Translations under genes and position numbers: made by a program | Part shown: piece after piece, positions 47,281-55,754 of the stretch | Layout of the letters: every line of letters begins with the position of its first letter | Position numbering within the stretch: the stretch's first letter is position 1 | Notes under the pieces: generated by a model | What the model was told of the DNA's origin: nothing | The model's input: the letters and a program-made list of their open reading frames with translations, nothing else | Database searches by the model: none | NCBI GenBank assembly: GCA_028280455.1 | Contig: JANQLT010000104.1 | Coordinates: 1-58,622, forward strand | Reading direction: 5' to 3' | DNA length: 58,622 nt | From: Kiloniellales bacterium | GTDB lineage: Bacteria; Pseudomonadota; Alphaproteobacteria; Kiloniellales; JAKSDN01

Positions 47281-47763
47281 TTCCCAATGCTATCGACCGA
47301 GCCGGCGACATCGCGCCGGGCCAGCGTGGTCCAGCCCCAAAAGCAGGAAGGTCTGTTTGGGGCTAGTGGTTTGGTTATGCGCGCGTTTTTCTTGTTGTCA
47401 ATGCAACGACCGTGAAATACCGTCGCACAACTTAGCCATTTCACATAAGCTCTGAGAACTAAAGCAACTAATTCGGGCGTGCTGCAGTAGTCGTTGTTTC
47501 GACTACTGGTAGTTCTCTCGATCTTGGGGAGCCGGGCGTGCGACTTGATCTTTGGGGACTCCGTCGCGGCGGCAGCTGCCGGAGAGAGCGGGGGCAGGGC
47601 TGCTTGCCGGGCCGAGCGGCCGTGACGGCTGGTGGCCTGGATCCATCGCCGGAATCGCCCTCGGCCTGGCCGCGCGGCGCGAGATCGCCGAGGTGATCGC
47701 GTTCGAGCTGCCCGCCCTCCACTTCCTTAGGGCTCTCGCGTTCGGTCGTGCCTGGAGGCCGGC
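47281..47763. promoter_or_regulatory. Divergent control region with two palindromes
   Basis: This 483-base gap separates the marR-type gene from the ABC operon. GTTGTCAATGCAAC at 47394-47407 fits a TTG-N6-CAA pattern like MarR operators. CAGTAGTCG (47485-47493) and CGACTACTG (47500-47508) form a perfect 9-bp palindrome with a 6-base centre; it could be an operator or a terminator hairpin. A TTG-initiated frame at 47552-47767 overlaps the ABC ATG (ATGA) and shows coding-like third-position GC in its last 40 codons, but I cannot support it as a gene. A GGAGG site precedes the ABC ATG. Confidence 0.45.
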
Positions 47764-48864
47764 ATGAAGGAGTCCTTGGCGTTCGACTCCGTCCGGAAGG
47801 CCTACGGCGGTTTCTTCGCCCTCGACGACGTCAGCATCGATATCAAGGCGGGCGAGTTCATGACCCTTCTCGGCCCCTCGGGGTCGGGAAAGACCACGAT
47901 GCTCATGAGCATCGCCGGCTTCGTCGAGCCGACGTCGGGGAGCATCCGGCTGGACGGCAAGGAGATCACCCACCTGCCGCCGGAGAAACGCAACTTCGGC
48001 GTGGTCTTTCAGGGCTACGCGCTGTTCCCGCATTTGACCGTGCGCGAGAACGTCTTCTACCCGCTGCGCGTCCGCGGGGTCCCGAAAGCCGAGGCGGACG
48101 CGAAGATCCGGTCCATGCTCGAGATCGTCCAGCTCGATCACCTGGCCGAGCGCTACCCCAAGCAGCTATCCGGCGGCCAGCAGCAGCGCGTCGCCCTGGC
48201 CCGCGCGATGGTCTTCTCGCCCGAGCTGCTGTTGCTGGACGAGCCCTTGAGCGCCTTGGACCGGGCCCTGCGCAAGGACCTGCAACGCGAGCTCAAGGAT
48301 CTGCACGAGCGCCTGGGCACGACCTTCATCTACGTGACCCACGATCAGGAAGAGGCCCTGTCGATGTCGGATCGGATCGCGATCCTGCGCGACGGTCGGA
48401 TCGAGCAGCTCGGGCGCCCGGAAGAGCTCTACGAGAAGCCGGCCAGCATCTTCGCCGCCAACTTCCTCGGCAAGAGCAACTTCCTGCCGGCGCGCCAGGT
48501 CGGCTGCGACGATCGTTTCGTGACCTATGCGGTGGGCGATCACCGGTTCCGGCTGGACCGCGACGGCGTGCGCTCCCTCGACGGCGACATCTCGATCGTG
48601 CTGCGCCCCGAGCGCTTGACCCTGCATAGCTCCGAAGAGGCCGCGCCGGACAACCGCATGGCGGGGCGCATCAAGGGAGTCAGCTACTTCGGCCAGCTCT
48701 ACGAAGCGATCGTCGAGACCGAGGTCGCCGGCGATCTGCTGGTCAGCGCCGGCCTCGACGGCCCGGCGCCGCGCGCCGGCGAGACCGTCTGGGTCGGCTG
48801 GAAGACGAACGTCGGCGTTGCCCTGCCGGGCCGGCCCGAGGGGGCCGACGAAGCCTATGACTGA
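47764..48864 (+). CDS. Polyamine-type ABC transporter ATP-binding protein
   Basis: This 366-residue ATPase drives import by the two permeases that follow. Walker A is GPSGSGKTT, the signature LSGGQQQRVALARAM, and Walker B LLLLDEPLSALDRALR, with the H-loop in YVTHDQEEAL. A C-terminal TOBE domain (about 275-360) is typical of PotA and related spermidine/putrescine or cationic-amine importers. It heads the operon, and its stop overlaps the next gene by 8 bases. The substrate is decided by the binding protein, not by this subunit. Confidence 0.92.
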   Translation: MKESLAFDSVRKAYGGFFALDDVSIDIKAGEFMTLLGPSGSGKTTMLMSIAGFVEPTSGSIRLDGKEITHLPPEKRNFGVVFQGYALFPHLTVRENVFYPLRVRGVPKAEADAKIRSMLEIVQLDHLAERYPKQLSGGQQQRVALARAMVFSPELLLLDEPLSALDRALRKDLQRELKDLHERLGTTFIYVTHDQEEALSMSDRIAILRDGRIEQLGRPEELYEKPASIFAANFLGKSNFLPARQVGCDDRFVTYAVGDHRFRLDRDGVRSLDGDISIVLRPERLTLHSSEEAAPDNRMAGRIKGVSYFGQLYEAIVETEVAGDLLVSAGLDGPAPRAGETVWVGWKTNVGVALPGRPEGADEAYD

Positions 48865-49747
48865 CGTCTTTGCGCCTTCGGCCCGCGGCGGCAGCCTGTT
48901 CGGCGCGTCGGCGTCGTTCCGCAAGAACACGGCCTATTGGGTCATGGTCCTGGTGCCGGCGGTGTTCCTCGCCACGCTCTATCTGACGCCGGTGATCTCG
49001 GTGATGGTGCGCAGCTTCGTCGAGCCGACGGTCGGCCTCGATAACTACGCGACCATCGTCGACTCGGCGGCGATCCGCTCCGTCCTCGGCAAGACGGCCT
49101 ACATCTGTTTCATGACGACGGCCCTGACCCTCGCCTTGGGCTACGTCACGGCCTACGCGATGACCCACGCGGGCCAGCGCGAGAAGTACGTGATGTTCTT
49201 TCTCGTGATCCTGTCGTTCTGGATCTCCGTGCTGATCCGCACCTTCGCCTGGATCGCCGTCCTGCAGCCCCAGGGCATCTTGAACGACATCTTGATTGGC
49301 CTCGGCCTGATCGAGCGGCCGCTTCGCCTCGTGCGCAACGACATTGGCGTCATCGTCGGCATGGTCCACTACATGCTGCCCTTCGCCATCCTGCCGCTCT
49401 TCGCGAACATGCAGACCATCGACCGCACGCTCGTGCCGGCGGCCCGCGCGCTCGGCGCCTCGGCGCGCTGGGCCTTCTTCACGGTGTTCCTGCCGCTCTC
49501 GCTGCCCGGCCTGGCGGGTGCGGGCATCCTGGTCCTGATCTTCTCCTCCGGCTTCTACATCACCCCGGCGATCCTGGGCGGCGGCAAGGTCGTGATGGTC
49601 GCCGAGTACATCAGCTTGCAGATGTCCGAGACCCTGAAATGGGGCCTGGCGACGTCGCTGGCGACCTGCCTGACGGTCGTCGTTCTCGCCCTGACCGTGG
49701 CCATGAGCCGCTTCATGGAAGTCGGCAGCGCCGGCAAGCGGGTCTGA
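48857..49747 (+). CDS. Polyamine-type ABC transporter permease, PotB-like
   Basis: This 296-residue permease has about six membrane helices and the EAA loop ('TLVPAARALGASARWAFFTVFLP' region, roughly residues 205-225) that docks on the ATPase. I chose the ATG at 48857, which overlaps the upstream gene, over an open frame from 48818. It is the PotB-type first permease. The next permease starts 3 bases after its stop. Confidence 0.9.
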   Translation: MTDVFAPSARGGSLFGASASFRKNTAYWVMVLVPAVFLATLYLTPVISVMVRSFVEPTVGLDNYATIVDSAAIRSVLGKTAYICFMTTALTLALGYVTAYAMTHAGQREKYVMFFLVILSFWISVLIRTFAWIAVLQPQGILNDILIGLGLIERPLRLVRNDIGVIVGMVHYMLPFAILPLFANMQTIDRTLVPAARALGASARWAFFTVFLPLSLPGLAGAGILVLIFSSGFYITPAILGGGKVVMVAEYISLQMSETLKWGLATSLATCLTVVVLALTVAMSRFMEVGSAGKRV

Positions 49748-49750
49748 GGC

Positions 49751-50560
49751 ATGCAGTCGGAGCTCCGCCGCCCCACCGTCTCCTTCAGCCGCGTCGTCGG
49801 CTGGATGAGCGTCTGCTTTCTCATCGTCCCCGTGCTGGTCGTCGTGCCGGTCTCCTTCACCCCCAAGCGCTATCTCTCCTGGCCTGGGTCCGAGTGGTCG
49901 CTGCGGCACTACGAGGTGCTGGTCGGCGAGGGCGGCTGGCTGTCCAGCATCGGCGACAGCCTGATCGTCGCGACGGCCGCCGCCGTCTTGGCCCTCGCCA
50001 TGGGCACCCTCTTCGCCGTCGGCCACTGGCGCTTGAACAACGGCGTGACCCGCAACCTGCGCCTGTTCCTGCTGCTGCCGATGATCGTGCCGCCGATCGT
50101 CCATGCCGTGGCCTTCTATCAGGCTTGGGCGGTGCTGAAGCTCCTCGACACCTACCCCGGACTGATCCTGGTCCACAGCATGAAGGCGCTGCCCTTCGTC
50201 GTCCTCAGCGTGTCGGCGAGCCTGATCAACCTGGACCCGCGGCTCGAGCAGGCGTCGCGCAGCCTGGGCGCGACGTCGCGCGAGACGCTCTGGCTGATCA
50301 TCCTGCCGCAGGTCCGCCCCGGCATTATCGCCGGCGCCATCTTCGCCTTCGTGACCTCGTGGGACGAGATCATCGTCGCCATCTTCATCACGAGCCGTGA
50401 GGTCTACACGCTGCCGAAGCGCATCTGGGACGGCATCTTCGACAACATCGATCCCGCCATCGCCGCGCTCGGGACCGTGATGATCCTGCTGACAGCCATC
50501 GGGCTGGTTGTCAAAGACCGTTACGAGAAAGCCCGCAACATCAAGATCGGTGCTTCTTGA
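49751..50560 (+). CDS. Polyamine-type ABC transporter permease, PotC-like
   Basis: This 269-residue permease pairs with the PotB-like subunit. It shows about six helices, and the EAA loop LEQASRSLGATSRETLWLII near residue 160 that contacts the ATPase. It begins with ATG at 49751, only 3 bases after the upstream stop, and is followed by 46 bases before the binding-protein gene. Family and order match Pot-type importers. Confidence 0.9.
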   Translation: MQSELRRPTVSFSRVVGWMSVCFLIVPVLVVVPVSFTPKRYLSWPGSEWSLRHYEVLVGEGGWLSSIGDSLIVATAAAVLALAMGTLFAVGHWRLNNGVTRNLRLFLLLPMIVPPIVHAVAFYQAWAVLKLLDTYPGLILVHSMKALPFVVLSVSASLINLDPRLEQASRSLGATSRETLWLIILPQVRPGIIAGAIFAFVTSWDEIIVAIFITSREVYTLPKRIWDGIFDNIDPAIAALGTVMILLTAIGLVVKDRYEKARNIKIGAS

Positions 50561-50606
50561 CCGCGAGTTCGAAAGCCACATTCAAGAACCGGAGGAGAGC
50601 TCAGCC

Positions 50607-51761
50607 ATGAGCGAGACCACGAAGAACACATCCAATTCCGACGCCATCGACGTCCACAGCGACGACTTCCAGAAGGACCTGATGAAGATCCTCATCGAGA
50701 AGTCGTCGAAGGATCCCGTGCCCCGGCGGCTGTTCCTGAAGACCGCCGCGTTCCTCGGCATCTCATCGTCGCTCTACAGCATGTCGCCGGCGTTCGCTGA
50801 CGAGAACGAGATCGTCGTCGTCAACTGGGGCGGCGACGCCGTCACCGCGCACAAGAACGCCTGGGCCTCGCGCTACGAAGCGCAGAACCCCGGCATGAAG
50901 GCGATCGTCGACGGCTCGGGCCCCTCGTCGGGCAAGATCAAGGCCATGGTGGAAAGCGGCTCGGTGACCTGGGACCTCTGCGACCGCAACAACATCGCGG
51001 CCGTCGACCTGGGCCGCCAGGGCCTTCTGGAAGAGGTCGCCTACGACCGCGTCGACCCCGAGGCCGTCCCGGAAGCCTACCGGCTGAAGTACGGGCTGGG
51101 CTCCTACTACTACTCCTTCGCCCTGACCTGGGACACGACCGCCTTCGAGCGCACGCCGACGAGCTGGAAGGACCTCTGGGACCTGGAGAACTTCCCCGGC
51201 CCGCGCACCATGCGGAAGAACTTCGAGGGCCAGATGGAGTCCGCTTTGCTTGCCGACGGCGTGCCGCGCGACCAGATCTACCCCATCGACATCGACCGCG
51301 CGCTGGACAAGATCAAGCAGATCAAGGAGCACACGATCTACTGGGGCTCCGGCTCCGGCAGCCAGCAGATCATGCGCGACGGCGAGGCCCTGATCGGCAA
51401 CCTCTGGCACACGCGGGCCTCGATCGTGAACCGCGAGACGGACGGCCGCGTCGACTACACCTTCAACGAGGCGATCCTCTTCGCCGGCTCCTGGCTGCAG
51501 CCGAAAGGCGCTCCCGCGGGCAAGAAGGCCTGGGACTTCGCCGCGGCGGCCCAGGACCCGGCATCGCAGGTCGAGGTCTTCGAGTTCATCGGCATGGGCC
51601 CGATCAACCCGAAGGCGGCCGCGCTGGTGCCGGACGACCTGCGCCACCGCGACGCCGGCAACCCGGACAATCTGGCGAAGCAGATTGCCGCCGACGCCGA
51701 GTGGTACGCGTCGGACTACGGCACCATCTTGAACCGGTACCTCGACGCCATCGCGTCCTGA
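50607..51761 (+). CDS. Polyamine-type ABC binding protein with a Tat-like signal
   Basis: This 384-residue periplasmic binding protein is of the PotD/extracellular family 1 class. The N-terminal leader is unusual: 39 polar residues come before a twin-arginine motif (PRRLFLK, Arg40-Arg41) and a hydrophobic stretch, with cleavage probably after AFA (residue 64). This suggests export of a folded protein by Tat. The mature part starts DENEIVVVNWGGDAVTAHKN, as in PotD-like proteins. GGAGGAG precedes the ATG at 50607; a longer frame from 50508 lies within the upstream gene. Ligand is likely a cationic nitrogen compound. Confidence 0.88.
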   Translation: MSETTKNTSNSDAIDVHSDDFQKDLMKILIEKSSKDPVPRRLFLKTAAFLGISSSLYSMSPAFADENEIVVVNWGGDAVTAHKNAWASRYEAQNPGMKAIVDGSGPSSGKIKAMVESGSVTWDLCDRNNIAAVDLGRQGLLEEVAYDRVDPEAVPEAYRLKYGLGSYYYSFALTWDTTAFERTPTSWKDLWDLENFPGPRTMRKNFEGQMESALLADGVPRDQIYPIDIDRALDKIKQIKEHTIYWGSGSGSQQIMRDGEALIGNLWHTRASIVNRETDGRVDYTFNEAILFAGSWLQPKGAPAGKKAWDFAAAAQDPASQVEVFEFIGMGPINPKAAALVPDDLRHRDAGNPDNLAKQIAADAEWYASDYGTILNRYLDAIAS

Positions 51762-51855
51762 CGGGTCCGGAGACGAGCGGAACGGGCAGGGGCGCCGGCC
51801 CGCCGGCAAGCGGCCGGCGCCCCTCGGTCCCGCGCGTCAGGCGGGAGACAGCGGC

Positions 51856-52821
51856 GTGGCGAAGATCGGAGCGCCGGCGGGCAGCGGCGCGGACTTCCTG
51901 ACCTGCCCCTTCACCTTCATGGGCGTGCCCTACGCCACGGAGGCGGCCGGCAGCGGCGCGGCCATCCTGGGTGTGCCCTTCGACTGCGGGACGCATCCCA
52001 CGCGGATCGGCGCCCGCTACGGGCCCAACGCGATCCGCGAGCAGTCCGGCCTGGTCCGGCCCTTTCAGCCGCCGCGCTCGGACTTCAACCCGCTGGAGCG
52101 GCTGAAGGTCGTCGACTGCGGCAACGTGGCCGTCACGCCCTCTGTCGTCGACGAATCCTTCGAGAGCATCGAGCGGGCCCTCGACCACATCGTCGGCGCC
52201 GGCGCGATCCCCGTGACGATGGGCGGCGACGGCTCCGTGACGCTGCCGCAGCTACGCGCCCTGCATCGCCACCACCCGGACCTCGTGGTGCTGCACATCG
52301 ACGCCCACACCGATACCTATCCCGGCGACGGCAACGCGATCCATCACCGCTACAACACGGCGACCACCTTCACCCGCGCGGCCGAGGAGAAGGTCGTCGA
52401 CGCGGCCCGCTCGATCCACGTCGGGCCGCGCGGCACCGTGAGCATGCCGGGCGTCTTCGAGCACACCCGCGAGCAAGGCTATCAGCTCATCGACGGGGAC
52501 GAGCTGTTCGGGCGAGGCTTCGAGAACGTCCTTGCGTCGATCCAGGAGCAGCTTGCCGGGCGGCCCGTCTACCTCTGTTTCGACATGGACTTCTTCGACC
52601 CCTCCTGCGCGCCCGGCGTCTGCACGCCGACCTGGGGCGGCGCCACCGCGCGCGAAGGCCTGTCGCTGCTGCAGGGCCTGGCGGGGCTGAACTTCGTCGC
52701 CTTCGACGTGAACACGGTGAGCCCCCCTCACGACGTCGGCGGCATGACGGCCTTTCTGGCCGGAACCGTAATGATCCAGTGTCTCGCCCTGGCCTGCATC
52801 GCCCGGGGCGAAGCCGATTGA
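51856..52821 (+). CDS. Ureohydrolase-family protein with altered active site
   Basis: This 321-residue protein has the arginase/agmatinase fold, whose members release urea from guanidino compounds with two Mn ions. Metal motifs DAHTD (149-153) and FDMDFFDP (Asp243, Asp245) are intact. At the first motif, canonical GGDH(S/T), it has GGDGS (123-127), so the His ligand is Gly126. In the last motif, canonical D-x-x-E-V-x-P, the guanidinium-binding Glu is Thr287 (FDVNTVSPP). I therefore would not call it agmatinase. It starts at GTG 51856 and precedes the Rieske oxygenase gene. A urea transporter follows downstream, which fits urea release. Confidence 0.85.
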   Translation: MAKIGAPAGSGADFLTCPFTFMGVPYATEAAGSGAAILGVPFDCGTHPTRIGARYGPNAIREQSGLVRPFQPPRSDFNPLERLKVVDCGNVAVTPSVVDESFESIERALDHIVGAGAIPVTMGGDGSVTLPQLRALHRHHPDLVVLHIDAHTDTYPGDGNAIHHRYNTATTFTRAAEEKVVDAARSIHVGPRGTVSMPGVFEHTREQGYQLIDGDELFGRGFENVLASIQEQLAGRPVYLCFDMDFFDPSCAPGVCTPTWGGATAREGLSLLQGLAGLNFVAFDVNTVSPPHDVGGMTAFLAGTVMIQCLALACIARGEAD

Positions 52822-52885
52822 CCGAGCAGCGGGCCGGCGTCCGTGCGAGCCGGATGGCGCCGCTGAGCGAAGGAGAAACCGAGAC

Positions 52886-54085
52886 ATGAAGTGGCAAGAG
52901 CAGAGATTGACGGAGAGCGAGACGGCGAAGCTGAACGTGCCGACGGCGCAGTGCGAGGGCTTGCCCGGACGGGTCTACGTCGACCCCGAGTTCTACGAGC
53001 TCGAGCGCCAGACCCTGTTCCGCAACGGCTGGGTGGCGGCCGCCTTCGAGCAGGACATCCCCGAGCCGGGCGACGTCTTCCCCGCCTCCGTGGCCGGCTG
53101 GGAGTTGCTGTTCGTGCGGACCCGCGACAACGCGGTGCGCTGCTTTCACAACATCTGCCGGCACCGCGGCATGAAGCTGGTCCGCGAGCCCGCGAAGGAC
53201 GCCCGGACGCTGATGTGCCCCTGGCACTGCTGGACCTATTCGCTGGACGGCGCCCTGGTCGGCACGCCCAACCTCGGCGGGCCGGAGGTCGCGGAGGTCG
53301 AGGGGATCGACAAGAGCACGCTGGGCCTGGTCGAGGTCCGCTGCGAACAGTGGTGGAACTTCCTCTTCGTCAACATCGACGGCAACGCGCCGCCGCTGAG
53401 TGAGCACATGGCGCCGCTCGATTCGCGGACGGCGCACTTCGACCGCAGCGAGCTGGCTTGCAGCGGAGAGGGCTTCTCGTTCGCCTATGACGGCAACTGG
53501 AAGGTGCTGATCGAGGGGGCCATCGAGGACTACCACTTTCCCTGGGTGCACCCGCAGCTCATGCCGCAGGGCGTCTTCAGTCCGGAGATCGGCGAGCACT
53601 GCTACGCCGGGATCTCCAGCCGGCCGCAGAAGCCGGGCGATAGGGCCAAGATGGTCGGCGGCGAGGACGACGGAACCGCCGGGCCCTTGCTGCCGAAGTT
53701 CAGCTACACGGCCGACCAGACGAAGGTCGAGATGGGCGTCTACATCGCCATGCCGAGTGCCGTCGTCGCCTTCAACCAGGACCATGCGGTGACGTCGCTG
53801 TTCACGCCGGTCAGCCACGACCGGACCGTCGCGCGGCGGCTGTTCCACTACATCGGTGCCGAAGCGGCGCGCGGGCCCGAGTACGAGAAGCGCCGCCAGC
53901 GCATCATGGCGGGCTGGCGCACCGTCGGCGAACAGGATGCGGACTATGTCGACGAGGTCCATAACCTCTCGAAGATCCGCCAGGATCTCGGCATCGGCAT
54001 CCGCCTCTCGCCATTCTGGGAGCCGGCCGTGCACCACTTCCAGAAGATGGTCGTCGAGAGAACGGATCCCTGCGGGTCCCCGTGA
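52886..54085 (+). CDS. Rieske ring-hydroxylating-type oxygenase, alpha subunit
   Basis: This 399-residue protein is the oxygenase component of a Rieske non-haem iron system. The [2Fe-2S] ligands are Cys91-x-His93 and Cys111-x2-His114 (NICRHRG and MCPWHCWTY). The mononuclear iron site has His217 and His222 in EDYHFPWVH, after NWKVLIEG. It resembles the GbcA / stachydrine / carnitine-type enzymes that oxidise N-methyl groups of quaternary amines more than aromatic dioxygenases, but this is a judgement by eye. GGAGAAA precedes the ATG. No reductase gene follows, so it must use one from elsewhere. Confidence 0.88.
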   Translation: MKWQEQRLTESETAKLNVPTAQCEGLPGRVYVDPEFYELERQTLFRNGWVAAAFEQDIPEPGDVFPASVAGWELLFVRTRDNAVRCFHNICRHRGMKLVREPAKDARTLMCPWHCWTYSLDGALVGTPNLGGPEVAEVEGIDKSTLGLVEVRCEQWWNFLFVNIDGNAPPLSEHMAPLDSRTAHFDRSELACSGEGFSFAYDGNWKVLIEGAIEDYHFPWVHPQLMPQGVFSPEIGEHCYAGISSRPQKPGDRAKMVGGEDDGTAGPLLPKFSYTADQTKVEMGVYIAMPSAVVAFNQDHAVTSLFTPVSHDRTVARRLFHYIGAEAARGPEYEKRRQRIMAGWRTVGEQDADYVDEVHNLSKIRQDLGIGIRLSPFWEPAVHHFQKMVVERTDPCGSP

Positions 54086-54148
54086 CACTTCGCGCCGCCG
54101 CGCGCGATCCGGCAGCAAGAGCCATGACGCAGGGTCGCGGACGGCCTC

Positions 54149-55051
54149 TTGCGCGCGCTTGACGAGGCCTTTCGACGCGCGGGTATCGGCGGGCCGAGCG
54201 CGACGCCGCTCGGGTCGTTCGTCGCCGACACGCTGGCCGGCGTCGCCCAGGTGCTCTTCCAGCCCTCGCCGGCCGCCGGCGCGCTTCTGGTCGTCGCGAT
54301 GCTCATCAATTCCCCGGGCTTGACCGGCTTCGCCCTGGTCGGCGCCCTGTCGGGAACGCTCTGGGCGCGCGTCAGGCGCTACGACCCCGGTCGCGCCGCC
54401 GACGGCCTGTTCGGCTTCAACGGTGCCTTGGTCGGCCTGGCCCTGGGCTCCTTCTATGCCCTGGAGCCCCTTCTTCTGCTGCCGACGGTGGCCGGCGGCA
54501 TCGCCACCGCCGTCATCGTCGAGCGCGCGCTGCGTTCGGGCCTGATTCCTCTAACGGGCCCCTTCGTGGCCGTGACCTGGACAACGCTGATCCTGCTGAC
54601 GGCTGGCGGCTATCCCATGGCTGCGCCGGCAAGCGCCGCTGCCCCGCCGACGATCCTGGTCTTCGACGGGTTGGTCATGGGGATCGGCCACATCCTGTTC
54701 CAGCAGGCCATGGCCAGCGCCCTCATCGCGACCGCCGTGCTGCTGGTTTCGAACCCCCTGCAGGGCGTCGGCGCCCTCTGCGCCGCCGCCTTCGCCGTCG
54801 GCTACGGCTGGCTGTTCGACGTTTCGCCCTCAGCGGTCAACCTGGGCGTGCTCGGCTTCAACGCCGCCCTCTGCGCCATCTTCCTGGCCGGCACGACGGC
54901 CGTGGCCATCTTGTCCGTCGCGCTCGCCGTCATCTCTGCCACCGTCCTCTCCAGCCTTTTCATCTCAGTTGGCTGGCCACCGCTCGCGTTCCCCTTCGTC
55001 GTCAGCACCTGGCTGGTGCTTTGGGGGCGCCGACGGCTCGTTTCAGCCTGA
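54149..55051 (+). CDS. Urea transporter (UT family)
   Basis: This 300-residue membrane protein has about ten hydrophobic segments in two similar halves, the arrangement of UT-family urea channels. Segments such as LADTLAGVAQVLFQPSPAAG-like 'VADTLAGVAQVLFQPSP', GFALVGALSGTL and the half-repeat GLFGFNGALVGLALG / VLGFNAALCAIFLAG are the UT signature (the FNxxL pattern occurs twice). It appears to start with TTG at 54149; an ATG at 54124 is out of frame. It ends the operon and would move urea, the expected by-product of a ureohydrolase. Confidence 0.85.
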   Translation: MRALDEAFRRAGIGGPSATPLGSFVADTLAGVAQVLFQPSPAAGALLVVAMLINSPGLTGFALVGALSGTLWARVRRYDPGRAADGLFGFNGALVGLALGSFYALEPLLLLPTVAGGIATAVIVERALRSGLIPLTGPFVAVTWTTLILLTAGGYPMAAPASAAAPPTILVFDGLVMGIGHILFQQAMASALIATAVLLVSNPLQGVGALCAAAFAVGYGWLFDVSPSAVNLGVLGFNAALCAIFLAGTTAVAILSVALAVISATVLSSLFISVGWPPLAFPFVVSTWLVLWGRRRLVSA

Positions 55052-55449
55052 CCGTCCATGTGAGGCGCGAGGGTAGGGGAGCAGAGTACACCTGGGCGTC
55101 TGGAGAGCTCTCGGCCCTAGAAGAAAGTGCCGTCGTGTATTCACTTTGCCCGATCCACTATGCCTGTAGGTCGTGAATCTCGGGGATGATGTGCGCGATT
55201 CAAGACCTACCCCCGTACCTCTCCGATTCGATCTGGAACGTGCTTGGGTCGAGGGTCGGGTCCGGCACGCCGTTCTCGTCCAAAAACGGATCTGAAGGAA
55301 CGTGATGCCGCCCGCCGGTGGCGAGATGGGACCTGCGCCTTCGACCTGCTGGTAGGTTGGGTCGTGACGAGCACGGCCATGGATCATCTCCGGACCAGGA
55401 ATGGCAAAGCCCACCATTCTGCCTGTCGCTTGTCACCGCGACTTCGGAT
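55052..55449. other. Intergenic region with a possible gene fragment
   Basis: No intact gene in 398 bases. On the minus strand at about 55200-55300 a short frame ends with DPFLDENGVPDPTLDPSTFQ and then IESERYGGRS, which looks like protein sequence but is not in frame with any start I can support. It may be the end of a decayed gene. The 3' end of the urea transporter gene is not followed by a clear terminator. Confidence 0.3.
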
Positions 55450-55686
55450 TCACTGTGACTCCGACCGTGTGAATAGCTGGCGGAAGAGAGCGTCACTGCG
55501 CTTCAAACCGTCATCGCTCAGGACCACCGATTTCGCCTTGTTTACCGGGTTGTCGATCAAGCCCTTGCGGTACAGCCGTTCCATGACATCCCAATCGAAG
55601 GTCTTCCAGGCACGCCGTCCGTCGTGCAGCGTCAGTTGGAGCAATGCCAATACGGTGTCATCGATCTTGTCATCATCGATTTCCAT
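55450..55686 (-). CDS. DUF6429 family protein
   Basis: This 78-residue protein of unknown function starts MEIDDDKIDDTVLALLQLTL and has the core DGRRAWKTFDWDVMERLYRK, which I recognise as DUF6429. The family is small, soluble and common in proteobacterial accessory regions, often close to mobile DNA. No catalytic motif is evident. It is followed on the same strand direction by decaying sequence and preceded by the larger hypothetical gene at 55755-56885. Confidence 0.75.
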   Translation of the reverse strand: MEIDDDKIDDTVLALLQLTLHDGRRAWKTFDWDVMERLYRKGLIDNPVNKAKSVVLSDDGLKRSDALFRQLFTRSESQ

Positions 55687-55754
55687 GTTCGTGCTCCATC
55701 AAAAGGGATGCAATGCGGGCACCAAGATGGGACTCGCCCATACGAACGGTTCCG

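Noticed and set aside
48743..50581. 612-codon minus-strand frame opposite the Pot-type permeases
   Set aside because: Low-complexity shadow; both permeases and the ATPase are clear on the plus strand.
51856..52821. Naming the ureohydrolase speB (agmatinase)
   Set aside because: The metal-binding His and guanidinium-binding Glu are both replaced, so the specific name is not supported.
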